A DNA stretch of 64,000 nt from RGIG5612 sp017511185. GTDB taxonomy: Bacteria; Bacillota; Clostridia; Lachnospirales; Lachnospiraceae. How positions within the stretch are numbered: the first letter of the stretch is position 1; each line of letters opens with the position of its first letter. A model generated the notes under the pieces. The model was not told where the DNA came from. It made no database searches and saw nothing but the letters and a program-made list of their open reading frames with translations. The stretch is taken from NCBI GenBank assembly GCA_017511185.1, contig JAFWLF010000107.1, forward strand, positions 1 to 64,000, in the 5' to 3' direction. The position numbers were made by a program, and so were the translations under genes. Of the stretch, positions 33,735 through 43,041 are shown piece by piece.

Positions 33735-33764
33735 TTGTGCAAAAGCACTTGGAAATGATACAAT
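33735..33764 (+). promoter_or_regulatory. Promoter of PrsA-like lipoprotein gene, short or no leader
   Basis: TTGTGC at 33735-33740, 18-base spacer, TACAAT at 33759-33764. The -10 ends 9 bases before ATG 33774, so the leader would be about 3 bases and cannot hold a ribosome site. Confidence 0.5.
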
Positions 33765-33773
33765 AAATCCGTT

Positions 33774-34724
33774 ATGATTTCAACACGAAAAATAAATTTT
33801 ATTCAGAAAATAATCTTAGTTCTTGCTGGCATCCTTTTTTTGTCCGCATTTCTTTCCGGCTGCAGCGAGATAAGAATCGATACATCTACCGGAAATGCAA
33901 TGATCACAGTGGATAAAACTGAGCTTTCCAAGGAGGAGGCAATTTACCGTCTGCTGGAGCAGAAGATTGCCTATGAAGGAGACGGAACCGATGATATCTG
34001 GTCCCGCAGGATTGGCTCTGAGACGATGAGTGATTATGTGAAAGAAGCGGTAATGGACGAGCTGATGCTGTACACAGCCAGCGTTGTCATGGCTGACGAG
34101 CTGGGTGTATATATGACGGATGAGGACAAAGTCAGCGCTTCCAAAGCGGCAGAGGAGACATACACGAAAGTATCTTCAGCAGCGAACGATAAATATCCAG
34201 TCAGTCTGGATGCAGCAAAAGAACTGTATATCAAAAAAGCTACGTATGAAAAAGTCTATGAATATGTGACCCGGGATGTGGGAACTGAGATCACGGAAGA
34301 TTCTACCAAAGTGATCTATATTGATTATGTGATCATTCCTGCTAAAGATGGAATAGCAGTGGCAAAGGAGATCTATGCGGAACTGCAGGCAAAAGTTCCA
34401 TTTGATGAGGCCTGCAGTGCTGCTGGTTATACACCTCAAATGAGCCAGATCGTTTATCCAAAAACGATGAATACGGTTTTTGAATCCGTCGCTTTTGCAT
34501 TGACGGATGGTGAATTGAGCGAAGTCGTAGAGAGTAAGGATGAATACTATATTATTCATTGTATTGATGACAAACTGCTGGAAGAATCTTCTGCTAATTA
34601 TGCCAAAGCTCTGACGGAAGCAAAGCAAGAAAAGTTTCAGCTGTATTATCTTGCGTTTGCTCCAAAACATAAACTAAGTGTCAACACGAAGTTCTGGAAT
34701 AAGATCCAGTTATCTGATTTTTAA
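33774..34724 (+). CDS. PrsA/SurA-like lipoprotein, degenerate peptidyl-prolyl isomerase
   Basis: A 316-aa lipoprotein: signal helix followed by lipobox LSGC (Cys at about residue 30), so anchored on the outer face of the membrane. Layout resembles foldase PrsA: an N-terminal helical chaperone part and a parvulin-like region (IDYVIIPAKDG, FESVAFALTDGELSEVVESKDEYYIIHC). Conserved parvulin histidines are hard to find, so isomerase activity may be lost. Two bases separate it from the glycosyltransferase gene, suggesting help in folding or function of the cell-surface glycosylation enzymes (inference). Confidence 0.8.
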   Translation: MISTRKINFIQKIILVLAGILFLSAFLSGCSEIRIDTSTGNAMITVDKTELSKEEAIYRLLEQKIAYEGDGTDDIWSRRIGSETMSDYVKEAVMDELMLYTASVVMADELGVYMTDEDKVSASKAAEETYTKVSSAANDKYPVSLDAAKELYIKKATYEKVYEYVTRDVGTEITEDSTKVIYIDYVIIPAKDGIAVAKEIYAELQAKVPFDEACSAAGYTPQMSQIVYPKTMNTVFESVAFALTDGELSEVVESKDEYYIIHCIDDKLLEESSANYAKALTEAKQEKFQLYYLAFAPKHKLSVNTKFWNKIQLSDF

Positions 34725-34726
34725 CG

Positions 34727-35653
34727 ATGAAAACGGTAGATCTGATCATACCTGTCTATAATGAAGAGGAAAGCCTTCCGCTGTTTTATGTAGAAGCACA
34801 GAAGGTTTTGGAACAGTGCAGCGGCTTTTCCTTCCGCTATATTTTTGTGAATGACGGAAGCAATGATGAAACACTTCCGATCCTGAAAAAGATGGCAGAG
34901 GAAAACGGCATTAAATATCTTTCTTTTTCACGAAACTTCGGAAAAGAAGCAGCTATTTATGCCGGGTTAAAAGCATCGTCAGCCCAGATCTGTATCTTGA
35001 TCGACGCAGATCTGCAGCATCCGCCTGCCCTGATCCCGGAAATGCTGAAGGCAGTTTCGGAAGAAGGATACGGAGCAGCTGGTGCAAAACGGAAAAGCGG
35101 ATTCTTTTCACGCTTGTTTGCCGGGATCAATAATCGCCTTTCCAGTGTCAAACTGCAGAAGGGCGCAACTGATTTTATGTGCATGAGCAGGGCATTTGTG
35201 GATGCAGTACTGAAACTATCTGAAAAACAGCGTTTTTCCAAAGGATTGTTTGCATGGGTCGGATTTAAGGTTAAATGGATTGATTATGTACAGGGTCCAA
35301 GAACCAAAGGAAAGAGTAAGTGGAGCCTGGGAAAACTGTTTAATTATGCAGCGGACGGATTGACTTCATTCAGTGTGATCCCGCTTCGGATTGTGACGCT
35401 GTTGGGGGCAATTATCTGCTTCCTGTCCTTTGTTTATATTCTGATCACTCTGGTTCAGACGTGGATCTTTGGTATTGTTGTGCCTGGCTACGTGACGACA
35501 TTGGTCGTATTATTGTTCCTGGGCGGAGTGATCGTATTGGCTATCGGTATTCTGGGAGAGTATATCGGGCAGATCTATCTGGAGTCCAAAAACCGGCCGC
35601 TCTATATACTGGAAGAGACAAATCTAGATGAAGATAAAAACGAAAAAGAGTAA
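34727..35653 (+). CDS. Family 2 glycosyltransferase, CsbB/GtrB/DPM1-like
   Basis: Transfers a sugar from a nucleotide donor to undecaprenyl phosphate on the cytoplasmic face (308 aa). The GT-A fold shows LIIPVYNEEESLP at the start and the DxD-like LIDADLQHPP near residue 93, followed by the QRFSKGLFAWVGF and TKGKSKWS segments of this subgroup and two C-terminal membrane helices (about 220-285). It overlaps yfhO by 26 bases. Sugar identity is unknown. Confidence 0.92.
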   Translation: MKTVDLIIPVYNEEESLPLFYVEAQKVLEQCSGFSFRYIFVNDGSNDETLPILKKMAEENGIKYLSFSRNFGKEAAIYAGLKASSAQICILIDADLQHPPALIPEMLKAVSEEGYGAAGAKRKSGFFSRLFAGINNRLSSVKLQKGATDFMCMSRAFVDAVLKLSEKQRFSKGLFAWVGFKVKWIDYVQGPRTKGKSKWSLGKLFNYAADGLTSFSVIPLRIVTLLGAIICFLSFVYILITLVQTWIFGIVVPGYVTTLVVLLFLGGVIVLAIGILGEYIGQIYLESKNRPLYILEETNLDEDKNEKE

Positions 35654-38177
35654 TATCCTCACCGGGAATATCGCCCTTCTATTGGCGTTTTTGGCGCCAA
35701 TCTTTATTTTAATCTGTCTTTTTATTGCTCGTGAGATCTTTCCTTTCGGAGAGGAGATGTATCTGAGAAGTGATATGTATCACCAGTATGCTCCTTTCCT
35801 GAAACTGTTTCAGACAGCGTTAAAAGAAGGACGGAGCCTGGAATACACGTTCCATATGGGCCTTGGATCTAATATGGTCAGCGCGTATGCTTATTATCTG
35901 TCTTCGCCGTTGAACTGGCTGGTAGCTCTGCTTCCTTCCAGTCTGATCCCGGAGATCATGGGCAGCTTTATCATTCTCAAAGCAGGCTTAATGTCGGCTA
36001 CGTTCACATACTATCTGACCCGGAAATTTCACAATCCACAATCACTTCTGGCAGCCTGCTTTGGTATTTTCTATGCGCTGTCAGGCTATATGGCAGCATA
36101 CAGCTGGAATCTGATGTGGCTGGATAATCTGATCCTGCTTCCTTTGATCATTCTGGGTCTGGAACGTCTTGTCAGAAAAAAGAAGGTTCTGCTTTTTACC
36201 ATATCGCTTGCGCTCAGCGTGATCTGCAACTATTACATTTCCATCATGATCTGTTTTTATCTTGTCTTTTATTTCGTGTATTTGCTGGTAGAAACAGCAG
36301 GAAAGAGAAGCGGAAAGGAGACAGGAAAATCAATTGCCCGTTTTGTGGTTTATTCTGTTCTGGGAGGCTGCATTGGAGCAGCAGTTGTGCTGCCTGCTTT
36401 TCTGGCGCTTTTTGGAACGGCTTCGGCCGGTTCGGGCTTCCCGTCCAGTTTTCATTTCTATTATAATCCGCTGGAGATGTTTGCGCATGGCATGATGAAC
36501 GCAAAAGTTACCATGATCAGCGAAGGATATGTGCCTAATATTTATGCAGGTATCTTTACGTTTGCACTAGTGCCGCTCTTTTTCCTGAATGCAAAAGTAC
36601 CTGTGAAACAGAGAATCGGAAAGGTTGTCCTGATCCTGGTATTATGGCTTAGTTTCTCCCTGAACGTGCTGGCATATATCTGGCATGGATTTCATCTGCC
36701 TAATTCACTACCTGCACGTCAGTCTTTTATTTATATTTTTCTGATCCTGACGATCTGTTACGAAGTGATGCTGCGGATCAAACAATATGCATATTGGCAG
36801 ATTGTAACTGCTTTCCTTGCCGGTATTCTTGCGGTTTTCGTTTTACAGTACTTATATAAAGACAGCTACACAGTAGAACAGGCTGTTTTAAATGCAGGTT
36901 TTCTGCTGGCATATCTGATCATTTTGGTCTTACAGAAAAGAGACCTGCCTGATAAAGAGGGAAGAAATGCACAGACGAAGCAGGTGCTCCGGATCCTTTT
37001 ATTTGTTTTCCTCCTGATTCTTTGTGTTACAGAAACATCCATTAATGCAAATGAGACCGGATACAGTACAACGGACCGGGTCGCTTATACGGAAGACAAT
37101 GCAGATATTGAAGAACTTTTAGATTCCGTGGATGACGGGAGCTTTTTCCGCGTAGAGAAGGCAAAACGCAGGACAAAGAACGATGGAGCATGGTCTGATT
37201 ACAGGTCTGCCTCTGTCTTTTCCTCCACCACACTGAAAGGTCTTTCCAAGATTTACGCAAGCCTTGGTATGCAGTCTGGAACGAATTCCTTCTCTTATTA
37301 CGGCAATACACCGTTTACATCCGCCCTGCTGGGTGTGAAATACAAGCTTTCTGACAGCGCGATCGATGATCCGATGTGGGAGTATGTGAAAGGAACGGAA
37401 AAAGCATTCCTCTATCAGGCTAAATATGTCCTGCCTCTTGGGTTTATGGTGAAAAATACGACACAGGCAGAAGTGAACCCGGACGGGAGCGATCCATTCC
37501 TTATCCAGAATAATCTCATCAATGCTGCATGCGGTGCAGGACCTGTTTTCCAGATCAAAGGGACGCTTTCCGGAGAAAGGATCGAGCTGGAGATCGAAGA
37601 GGATGTCCGGAAGCTGATCTATATACAGGACAAACTGGATAATCTGAAAGTAGATGTATACCGAAATGGAAGCCTGTATATCAACCGGAATTTCACAGCT
37701 TTGGAATGCAAATTGATCGTAGACCTGGGTGAGTTCCAAAAAGGCGACCGTTTGGTGATCTATACAACGGATAGTGAAAAAAGCAGCATTTCATTGATTG
37801 AAGCCGACTTGGATAAGCAGGCCTTTGCAGCTGCCATGGAGGCAATGGGAAGCAATCCATGGGTGATAACGGAAGCAAAAGACGGCTATTTGAAAGGAAC
37901 TGTTCAGGCACAGGCGCCTAAAATGACGTTGTTCACGACCATTCCTGATGAAAAAGGGTGGAGCATTTATGTGGACGGAGAAAAAACTGCGTATAAAGGT
38001 TTTTACAATGCTTTTATCCAGATCCCGCTGGAAAAAGAGGGGATGCATGAAGTAGAAATGATCTATCGTGCGCCTGGACTGATACCTGGACTGATCATTT
38101 CAGCTGCGGCGTTGATCTTGTTCATAATCCTTTGTTTGATAAAAAAGAAAAAACAATCGAAAAAGTCCTTGAAATAA
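35628..38177 (+). CDS. YfhO family membrane glycosyltransferase
   Basis: Large polytopic protein (849 aa) of the YfhO/GT-C-like family. About a dozen hydrophobic helices occupy residues 10-450, with a MYLRSDMYHQY loop after the first helix (acidic and polar residues facing outward, as in GT-C enzymes), then a large extracytoplasmic domain and a last helix near 820. In Bacillus, YfhO moves the sugar made by CsbB from undecaprenyl phosphate to lipoteichoic acid. Here it overlaps the CsbB-like gene, supporting the same chemistry on an unknown surface polymer. Confidence 0.88.
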   Translation: MKIKTKKSNILTGNIALLLAFLAPIFILICLFIAREIFPFGEEMYLRSDMYHQYAPFLKLFQTALKEGRSLEYTFHMGLGSNMVSAYAYYLSSPLNWLVALLPSSLIPEIMGSFIILKAGLMSATFTYYLTRKFHNPQSLLAACFGIFYALSGYMAAYSWNLMWLDNLILLPLIILGLERLVRKKKVLLFTISLALSVICNYYISIMICFYLVFYFVYLLVETAGKRSGKETGKSIARFVVYSVLGGCIGAAVVLPAFLALFGTASAGSGFPSSFHFYYNPLEMFAHGMMNAKVTMISEGYVPNIYAGIFTFALVPLFFLNAKVPVKQRIGKVVLILVLWLSFSLNVLAYIWHGFHLPNSLPARQSFIYIFLILTICYEVMLRIKQYAYWQIVTAFLAGILAVFVLQYLYKDSYTVEQAVLNAGFLLAYLIILVLQKRDLPDKEGRNAQTKQVLRILLFVFLLILCVTETSINANETGYSTTDRVAYTEDNADIEELLDSVDDGSFFRVEKAKRRTKNDGAWSDYRSASVFSSTTLKGLSKIYASLGMQSGTNSFSYYGNTPFTSALLGVKYKLSDSAIDDPMWEYVKGTEKAFLYQAKYVLPLGFMVKNTTQAEVNPDGSDPFLIQNNLINAACGAGPVFQIKGTLSGERIELEIEEDVRKLIYIQDKLDNLKVDVYRNGSLYINRNFTALECKLIVDLGEFQKGDRLVIYTTDSEKSSISLIEADLDKQAFAAAMEAMGSNPWVITEAKDGYLKGTVQAQAPKMTLFTTIPDEKGWSIYVDGEKTAYKGFYNAFIQIPLEKEGMHEVEMIYRAPGLIPGLIISAAALILFIILCLIKKKKQSKKSLK

Positions 38178-38322
38178 AGATTCTTTTCGATTAAAATATC
38201 ACAGTTGCTTAAAGTAAACACCTTTGCCGATTTTTAAGGATGTGCCCTGTCTCAAGTAACTTCAGGGTTCCGCAAAAAGATGACAGCAAAGGGAAGAAAA
38301 AAACAAAAAGGAGGAAATAGAC
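38178..38322 (+). promoter_or_regulatory. rpsB leader region
   Basis: A 145-base leader with a CCCTG/CAGGG hairpin (38245-38249 with 38263-38267), then a purine-rich run and AGGAGG before rpsB. Ribosomal protein S2 leaders are autoregulatory in some bacteria; whether this one is cannot be told here. No convincing promoter hexamers stand out. Confidence 0.35.
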
Positions 38323-39078
38323 ATGAGTGTTATTTCAATGAAACAGTTACTTGAAGCAGGTGTTCATTTCGGACATCAGACCAGAAGATGGAACCCTAAA
38401 ATGGCTCCATACATCTACACAGAGAGAAACAATATCTACATTATCGATCTGCAGAAGACCGTCGGAATGATCGATGACGCGTTTGATGCAATCTCTGACA
38501 TCGCCGCACAGGGCGGAACCATTCTTTTCGTCGGAACCAAAAAACAGGCACAGGAAGCAATCAGAACCGAAGCAGAACGCTGCGGTATGTTCTATGTCAA
38601 TGAAAGATGGCTTGGCGGTATGCTGACCAACTTCAAGACAATCCAGAGCCGTATCAAACGTCTGAAAGATATCGAAAAGATGGAAGAAAACGGAACGTTT
38701 GATGTTCTTCCAAAGAAAGAAGTCATCGAGATCAAGAAAGAGCAGGAGAAACTCCTGAAGAACCTTGGCGGAATCAAGGAAATGAGAAAAGTTCCGGATG
38801 CTATTTTCGTAGTTGACCCGAAGAAAGAAAAAATCTGTGTACAGGAAGCTCACAAACTTCACATTCCACTGATCGGTATCTGCGATACCAACTGTGATCC
38901 GGATGATCTGGATTATGTGATCCCGGGTAACGATGATGCAATCAGAGCCGTGAAGCTGATCGTTGCTAAAATGGCTGACGCTATCATCGAAGCAAATCAG
39001 GGTGAAGAGTATGAAGTCACAGAGGCAGCTGAAGGTGCAGAAGCAGTTGAGGCTGCAGCAGAAGAAGTGACTGAGTAA
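38323..39078 (+). CDS. rpsB: 30S ribosomal protein S2
   Basis: Ribosomal protein of the small subunit, binding near the 30S neck together with S1-type factors (251 aa). MKQLLEAGVHFGHQTRRWNPKM and FVGTKKQAQEAI are diagnostic; the C-terminus is an acidic Glu/Ala-rich tail common in Firmicutes. Strong AGGAGG precedes ATG 38323. Thirteen bases separate it from tsf, the universal partner. Confidence 0.99.
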   Translation: MSVISMKQLLEAGVHFGHQTRRWNPKMAPYIYTERNNIYIIDLQKTVGMIDDAFDAISDIAAQGGTILFVGTKKQAQEAIRTEAERCGMFYVNERWLGGMLTNFKTIQSRIKRLKDIEKMEENGTFDVLPKKEVIEIKKEQEKLLKNLGGIKEMRKVPDAIFVVDPKKEKICVQEAHKLHIPLIGICDTNCDPDDLDYVIPGNDDAIRAVKLIVAKMADAIIEANQGEEYEVTEAAEGAEAVEAAAEEVTE

Positions 39079-39091
39079 AGGAGGATCAGAA

Positions 39092-40174
39092 ATGGCAGAA
39101 GTAACCACAGCTTTAATCAAAGAATTAAGAGAACTTACCGGCGCCGGCATTTTAGCATGCAAGAATGCACTGGTTGAAACAGAAGGAGATATGGATGCAG
39201 CTGTTGAGATCCTTCGTAAAAAAGGTGAAGCTCAGGCTGTTAAGAAAGCAAGCAGAATTGCAGCAGAAGGTCTTGTCAGAGTCGTTGTCAGGGACAACAC
39301 TGCTGTTATGGTTGAAGTAAACTCCGAAACAGACTTTGTTGCAAAGAACGAAAAATTCCAGAAATTCGTTGATGATGTTGTTGAAAGCATTTTTGCAAGC
39401 GATGCTGCAGATGTTGACGCACTTATGAACGAGAAATTTGCAGGCGATCCTTCCAAAACTGTTGGTGAGGCACTTGTAAGCATTATTGCTACGATCGGTG
39501 AGAAGATCACGATCAGAAGATTTGTCAAGATCAAGACAGACGGCGTTCTTGTCCCATATATCCATGGCGGAGGACGTATCGGTGTTTTAGCTGAGGCAAA
39601 TGCTTTAGAAGGCATTGAAGAAGCTATGAAGAATATTGCAATGCAGGTTGCAGCAATGAACCCACAGTATATCGCTCATACAGATATGACTGATGAAGAA
39701 GTTGCAAAATTAAGAGAGATCACGGTAGACAGCGCGCTGAATACTCCGGAATCTCTTCCTGCTCCGCTTCTTAAGAACCTTCTTGCACAGGCTTCTGAAG
39801 GAAACCTGTTCTCAGCAGAAGATGCTGCTCAGTATGAAGAGCAGAAAAACAATCTGAAATACATCTTCAATTTCCTTTCTGCAGAAGCAAAGACGGCTGT
39901 AGCAGGACTTGCGATGAATGCAAAAGATACTATTACTGCTGATAAGATCTTTAACGGATTGGTAGAAGGCCGTGTTTCCAAACAGCTGAAGGAAATCTGC
40001 CTCCTTGACCAGACATACGTTAAGGCAGAAGATGGAAAGCAGACCGTTGCACAGTACTTAAAGGCTGTGAATCCGGATCTTACTGTTAAGCAGATCGTTC
40101 GTTTTGAAGTTGGCGAAGGTATCGAAAAGAGACAGGAAAACTTTGCAGAAGAAGTTGCAAAGCAGATGGCATAA
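39092..40174 (+). CDS. tsf: Elongation factor Ts with internal insertion
   Basis: GDP-GTP exchange factor for EF-Tu (360 aa). The N-terminal UBA-like part (ALIKELRELTGAGILACKNAL) and the core with SETDFVAKNEKF are standard. The protein is about 50-65 aa longer than usual: residues about 218-282, between the helix ending in DSALN and FNGLVEGRVSKQLKEICLL, form an inserted segment. The rest aligns in order, so the frame is intact and the insertion is probably a structural elaboration of the dimerisation/coiled-coil region. A strong terminator follows. Confidence 0.96.
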   Translation: MAEVTTALIKELRELTGAGILACKNALVETEGDMDAAVEILRKKGEAQAVKKASRIAAEGLVRVVVRDNTAVMVEVNSETDFVAKNEKFQKFVDDVVESIFASDAADVDALMNEKFAGDPSKTVGEALVSIIATIGEKITIRRFVKIKTDGVLVPYIHGGGRIGVLAEANALEGIEEAMKNIAMQVAAMNPQYIAHTDMTDEEVAKLREITVDSALNTPESLPAPLLKNLLAQASEGNLFSAEDAAQYEEQKNNLKYIFNFLSAEAKTAVAGLAMNAKDTITADKIFNGLVEGRVSKQLKEICLLDQTYVKAEDGKQTVAQYLKAVNPDLTVKQIVRFEVGEGIEKRQENFAEEVAKQMA

Positions 40175-40200
40175 TCACTGCCAAATATTAACAAAAACAG

Positions 40201-40231
40201 GGGCTCAGGAGATTACCTGAGCCCGTTTTTC
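40201..40231 (+). terminator. Intrinsic terminator after tsf
   Basis: Perfect 9-bp stem GGGCTCAGG/CCTGAGCCC followed by GTTTTTC. Confidence 0.92.
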
Positions 40232-40239
40232 AAAAAAAG

Positions 40240-41595
40240 ATGAAAATATCTAAGGTTAATGATTTTACAGAAGGTCCGATTCTGGGGCCGCTATTGAAAT
40301 TCACGCTGCCGATCCTGTTAGCGCTGTTTCTGCAGTCTCTTTATGGTGCGGTCGATCTTCTGATCGTTGGACAGTTTGCAACGACAGTCAGTGTATCTGG
40401 TGTTTCAATGGGCGCGCAGATAACCAATGGAGTCATGATGGTCATAGCCAATCTGGCAATGGGAACGACTGTGCTGCTGGGACAGTTTATTGGACAGAAA
40501 AAGCTGGAAGCAGGCGGAAAAACGATCGGAACCAGTATTTGGCTATTTGGGGCGCTGGCTGTGGCCGTAACGATTGCTCTGTTTATCCTGGCTCCACAGG
40601 CCCTTACTTTATTTAAACTGCCACAGGAAGCAATGGGAGAAGGAACCATCTACATGCGGATCTGTTCGGTCGGGTTTATCTTTATTGTTGCTTATAACCT
40701 TTGCGGATCTATATTCCGGGGCATCGGGGATTCCAATACGCCGCTGATCACGGTTGCCATAGCATGTGTGATCAATATTGTCGGGGATCTTCTTCTGGTT
40801 GCGGTATTCCATATGGCCGCAGCAGGTGCGGCTATCGCCACGGTTGCGGCACAGGGCATTAGTGTGATCATTTCCCTTTTGATCGTAAAAAAGAAAGGAC
40901 TGCCTTTCCACTTTGGGAAAGACAGCATGAAAATAGATAAAGGGATCCTTAAGCAGATCATTCGGATCGGGTTACCGCTTGGTTTGCAGGAGATCGTATT
41001 GACTGCATCGTTTATGATCAGTTCTGCAGTTGCAAATTCGCTGGGAATCGTGGCATCGGCATCAATTGGAGTAGCAGGAAGACTGTTTGGGTTTATTATG
41101 CTTTTCCCAAGTGCTTTCATGCAGTCCATGTCCGCCTTTATTGCACAGAACATAGGCGGCGAGCGGATCGACCGGGCAAAAAGAGCTTTGCTTCACGGTA
41201 TCTGGACATGCCTGGCATTTGCCACTTTAATGTCATTCTTTTCTATCTTGCATGGTGAATGGCTGACTCAGATTTTCTCCAGGGATCCAGATGTGATCAT
41301 TTCTGCGGCCCGATATGTGAAAGCATATGGAATCGATACGTTCCTGACATCTATTCTATTTTGCATTGTTGGCTTTTTGAATGGATGTGGAAAGACAACC
41401 GTTACTATGATCCAGAGCTTTGTTGGCGTGGCAGTCAGAGTCCCGCTGCTGTTTTTGTTTAAAGCAATTGGAGGAGGAGACCTTTTTATTATCGGATTGG
41501 CGATCCCGACGGCAACTTTGGTGCAGGATCTGGTAGTCGGTATATACTTCTTTGCGGTGAAAAAGCGTTTGGACCTTCAATACGGAGGAGGATAA
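40240..41595 (+). CDS. MATE family multidrug/cation antiporter
   Basis: Twelve-helix Na+ or H+ coupled exporter (451 aa). N-terminal FTEGPILGPLLKFTLPILLALFLQ-like helix, then VDLLIVGQF and GTTVLLGQFIGQKK in the first MATE repeat, and IGLPLGLQEIVLTASF at the start of the second. The start lies 9 bases after the tsf terminator without a ribosome site; low-level read-through may drive it. It ends in GGAGGAGG, which serves the next gene's start. Substrate unknown. Confidence 0.92.
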   Translation: MKISKVNDFTEGPILGPLLKFTLPILLALFLQSLYGAVDLLIVGQFATTVSVSGVSMGAQITNGVMMVIANLAMGTTVLLGQFIGQKKLEAGGKTIGTSIWLFGALAVAVTIALFILAPQALTLFKLPQEAMGEGTIYMRICSVGFIFIVAYNLCGSIFRGIGDSNTPLITVAIACVINIVGDLLLVAVFHMAAAGAAIATVAAQGISVIISLLIVKKKGLPFHFGKDSMKIDKGILKQIIRIGLPLGLQEIVLTASFMISSAVANSLGIVASASIGVAGRLFGFIMLFPSAFMQSMSAFIAQNIGGERIDRAKRALLHGIWTCLAFATLMSFFSILHGEWLTQIFSRDPDVIISAARYVKAYGIDTFLTSILFCIVGFLNGCGKTTVTMIQSFVGVAVRVPLLFLFKAIGGGDLFIIGLAIPTATLVQDLVVGIYFFAVKKRLDLQYGGG

Positions 41596-41598
41596 TAA

Positions 41599-43041
41599 AT
41601 GGATACCTATACAACGGTTAGTTTTTTTGAATCTGGTGTATGGAGAAGCATAATGCTGACAGGCATTCTTTTGCTGAGTCTGCTTGTTGCAAATATGCTC
41701 AAGAGGAAGATCCCATTTCTGAAAAAATCATTGATACCGAATTCGGTATTAGGCGGCATTATTTTACTGATCATTTCATCTATTTGCTATTTTGTCAGCG
41801 GGAAATACCTTTTTAATTTGAATCTGTTTTCTTCGAACGGATCCGGAATCCGGACGCTGGAAATTCTTACCTATCATTGTCTGGCAATAGGTTTTATTGC
41901 TATGACGCTTCGTCCGATGAAAAAAGCATCCGGAGGCAAACGCGCAGTCGAGATCCTTAATTCCGGTATATCGACGATCTGTACCTATATGCTGCAGGGT
42001 ATTGCCGGTATTATTATTACTGTGCTTGCAGCATTTGCTATTTCCGGATTTGCACCTGGAAGCGGTATCCTTTTAGCATTTGGCTACGGTCAGGGTACCG
42101 GTCAGGCTCTTAATATCGGCAAGAATTTTGATAATGCCCTTGGCACATCTTCCTATTCCAGCTATGGACTGGCTATTGCAGCACTCGGCTTTCTGACGGC
42201 CAGTATTGTTGGCGTCATCTATCTGAATTATCTTAGAAGAAAAGGTAAGCTTGAGATAAGAAATGCTTCTAAAGCAGAGGCACTGACTGTCTTTGATGTG
42301 CAGAATCCGGATGAGCCTGAAATGAACGAGTCAATAGATAAGCTGTCCATGCAGTGTGCGTTCGTTGCGATCTCGTATATGATTGCCTATGGAATGATGT
42401 ATCTATTAGGCAACGTGATTCTGGGAAAAGGGAGTAATCTGACCGGAACCATTTATGGATTCAATTTTATCTTCGGCGTGCTCAGCGCAGTTATTGTAAA
42501 AGCTGTTCTGAACTTGCTGCGAAAGAAACAGGTTGTCAAACACCAATATACTAATACGTTCCTGCTCAACCGGATCAGTGGATTTGCGTTTGACATCATG
42601 ATCGTTTCCGGAATCTGCGCAATACAGATTCATCTGATCATTGAATACTGGTGGGTAATCCTTCTGCTTGGCGTGGCAGGGGCAATCCTTACATTTTTAT
42701 ATTTGAAGTATGTAACAAGAAAACTTTTTCCGGCTTATCAGCATGAGCAGTTTCTGGCATTTTTCGGAATGCTTACCGGGACTGCCTCTACCGGCATGAT
42801 CCTTCTTAGAGAAGCAGATCCGGATCTGAAATCGCCGGTGTCAGAGAATCTCGTCTATCAGAATTTTCCGGCTATCATATTGGGATTCCCGCTGCTTTTG
42901 ATAGCAGGAAGGATCACAACGAAGGCTGCCAGCGTTACAACGGCACTGGTTATGCTTGCGATCATTTTTGCCATCTTTGTTGTTCTAAATATCGTTTTAT
43001 TCAGGACCTTTATATTTAAGAGAAAGAAAAATGGCAGTTGA
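41599..43041 (+). CDS. Sodium/glutamate symporter family protein (GltS-like)
   Basis: Membrane carrier of about 12 helices (480 aa) resembling the ESS/GltS Na+:glutamate family. The two reentrant GS-rich loops are suggested by LAFGYGQGTGQALNIG and GMLTGTASTGMILLREADP; helix LIPNSVLGGIILL near the N-terminus also fits. Translation is favoured by GGAGGAGG at the end of the MATE gene. Longer and more divergent than E. coli GltS (401 aa), so glutamate as substrate is inferred. Confidence 0.82.
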   Translation: MDTYTTVSFFESGVWRSIMLTGILLLSLLVANMLKRKIPFLKKSLIPNSVLGGIILLIISSICYFVSGKYLFNLNLFSSNGSGIRTLEILTYHCLAIGFIAMTLRPMKKASGGKRAVEILNSGISTICTYMLQGIAGIIITVLAAFAISGFAPGSGILLAFGYGQGTGQALNIGKNFDNALGTSSYSSYGLAIAALGFLTASIVGVIYLNYLRRKGKLEIRNASKAEALTVFDVQNPDEPEMNESIDKLSMQCAFVAISYMIAYGMMYLLGNVILGKGSNLTGTIYGFNFIFGVLSAVIVKAVLNLLRKKQVVKHQYTNTFLLNRISGFAFDIMIVSGICAIQIHLIIEYWWVILLLGVAGAILTFLYLKYVTRKLFPAYQHEQFLAFFGMLTGTASTGMILLREADPDLKSPVSENLVYQNFPAIILGFPLLLIAGRITTKAASVTTALVMLAIIFAIFVVLNIVLFRTFIFKRKKNGS

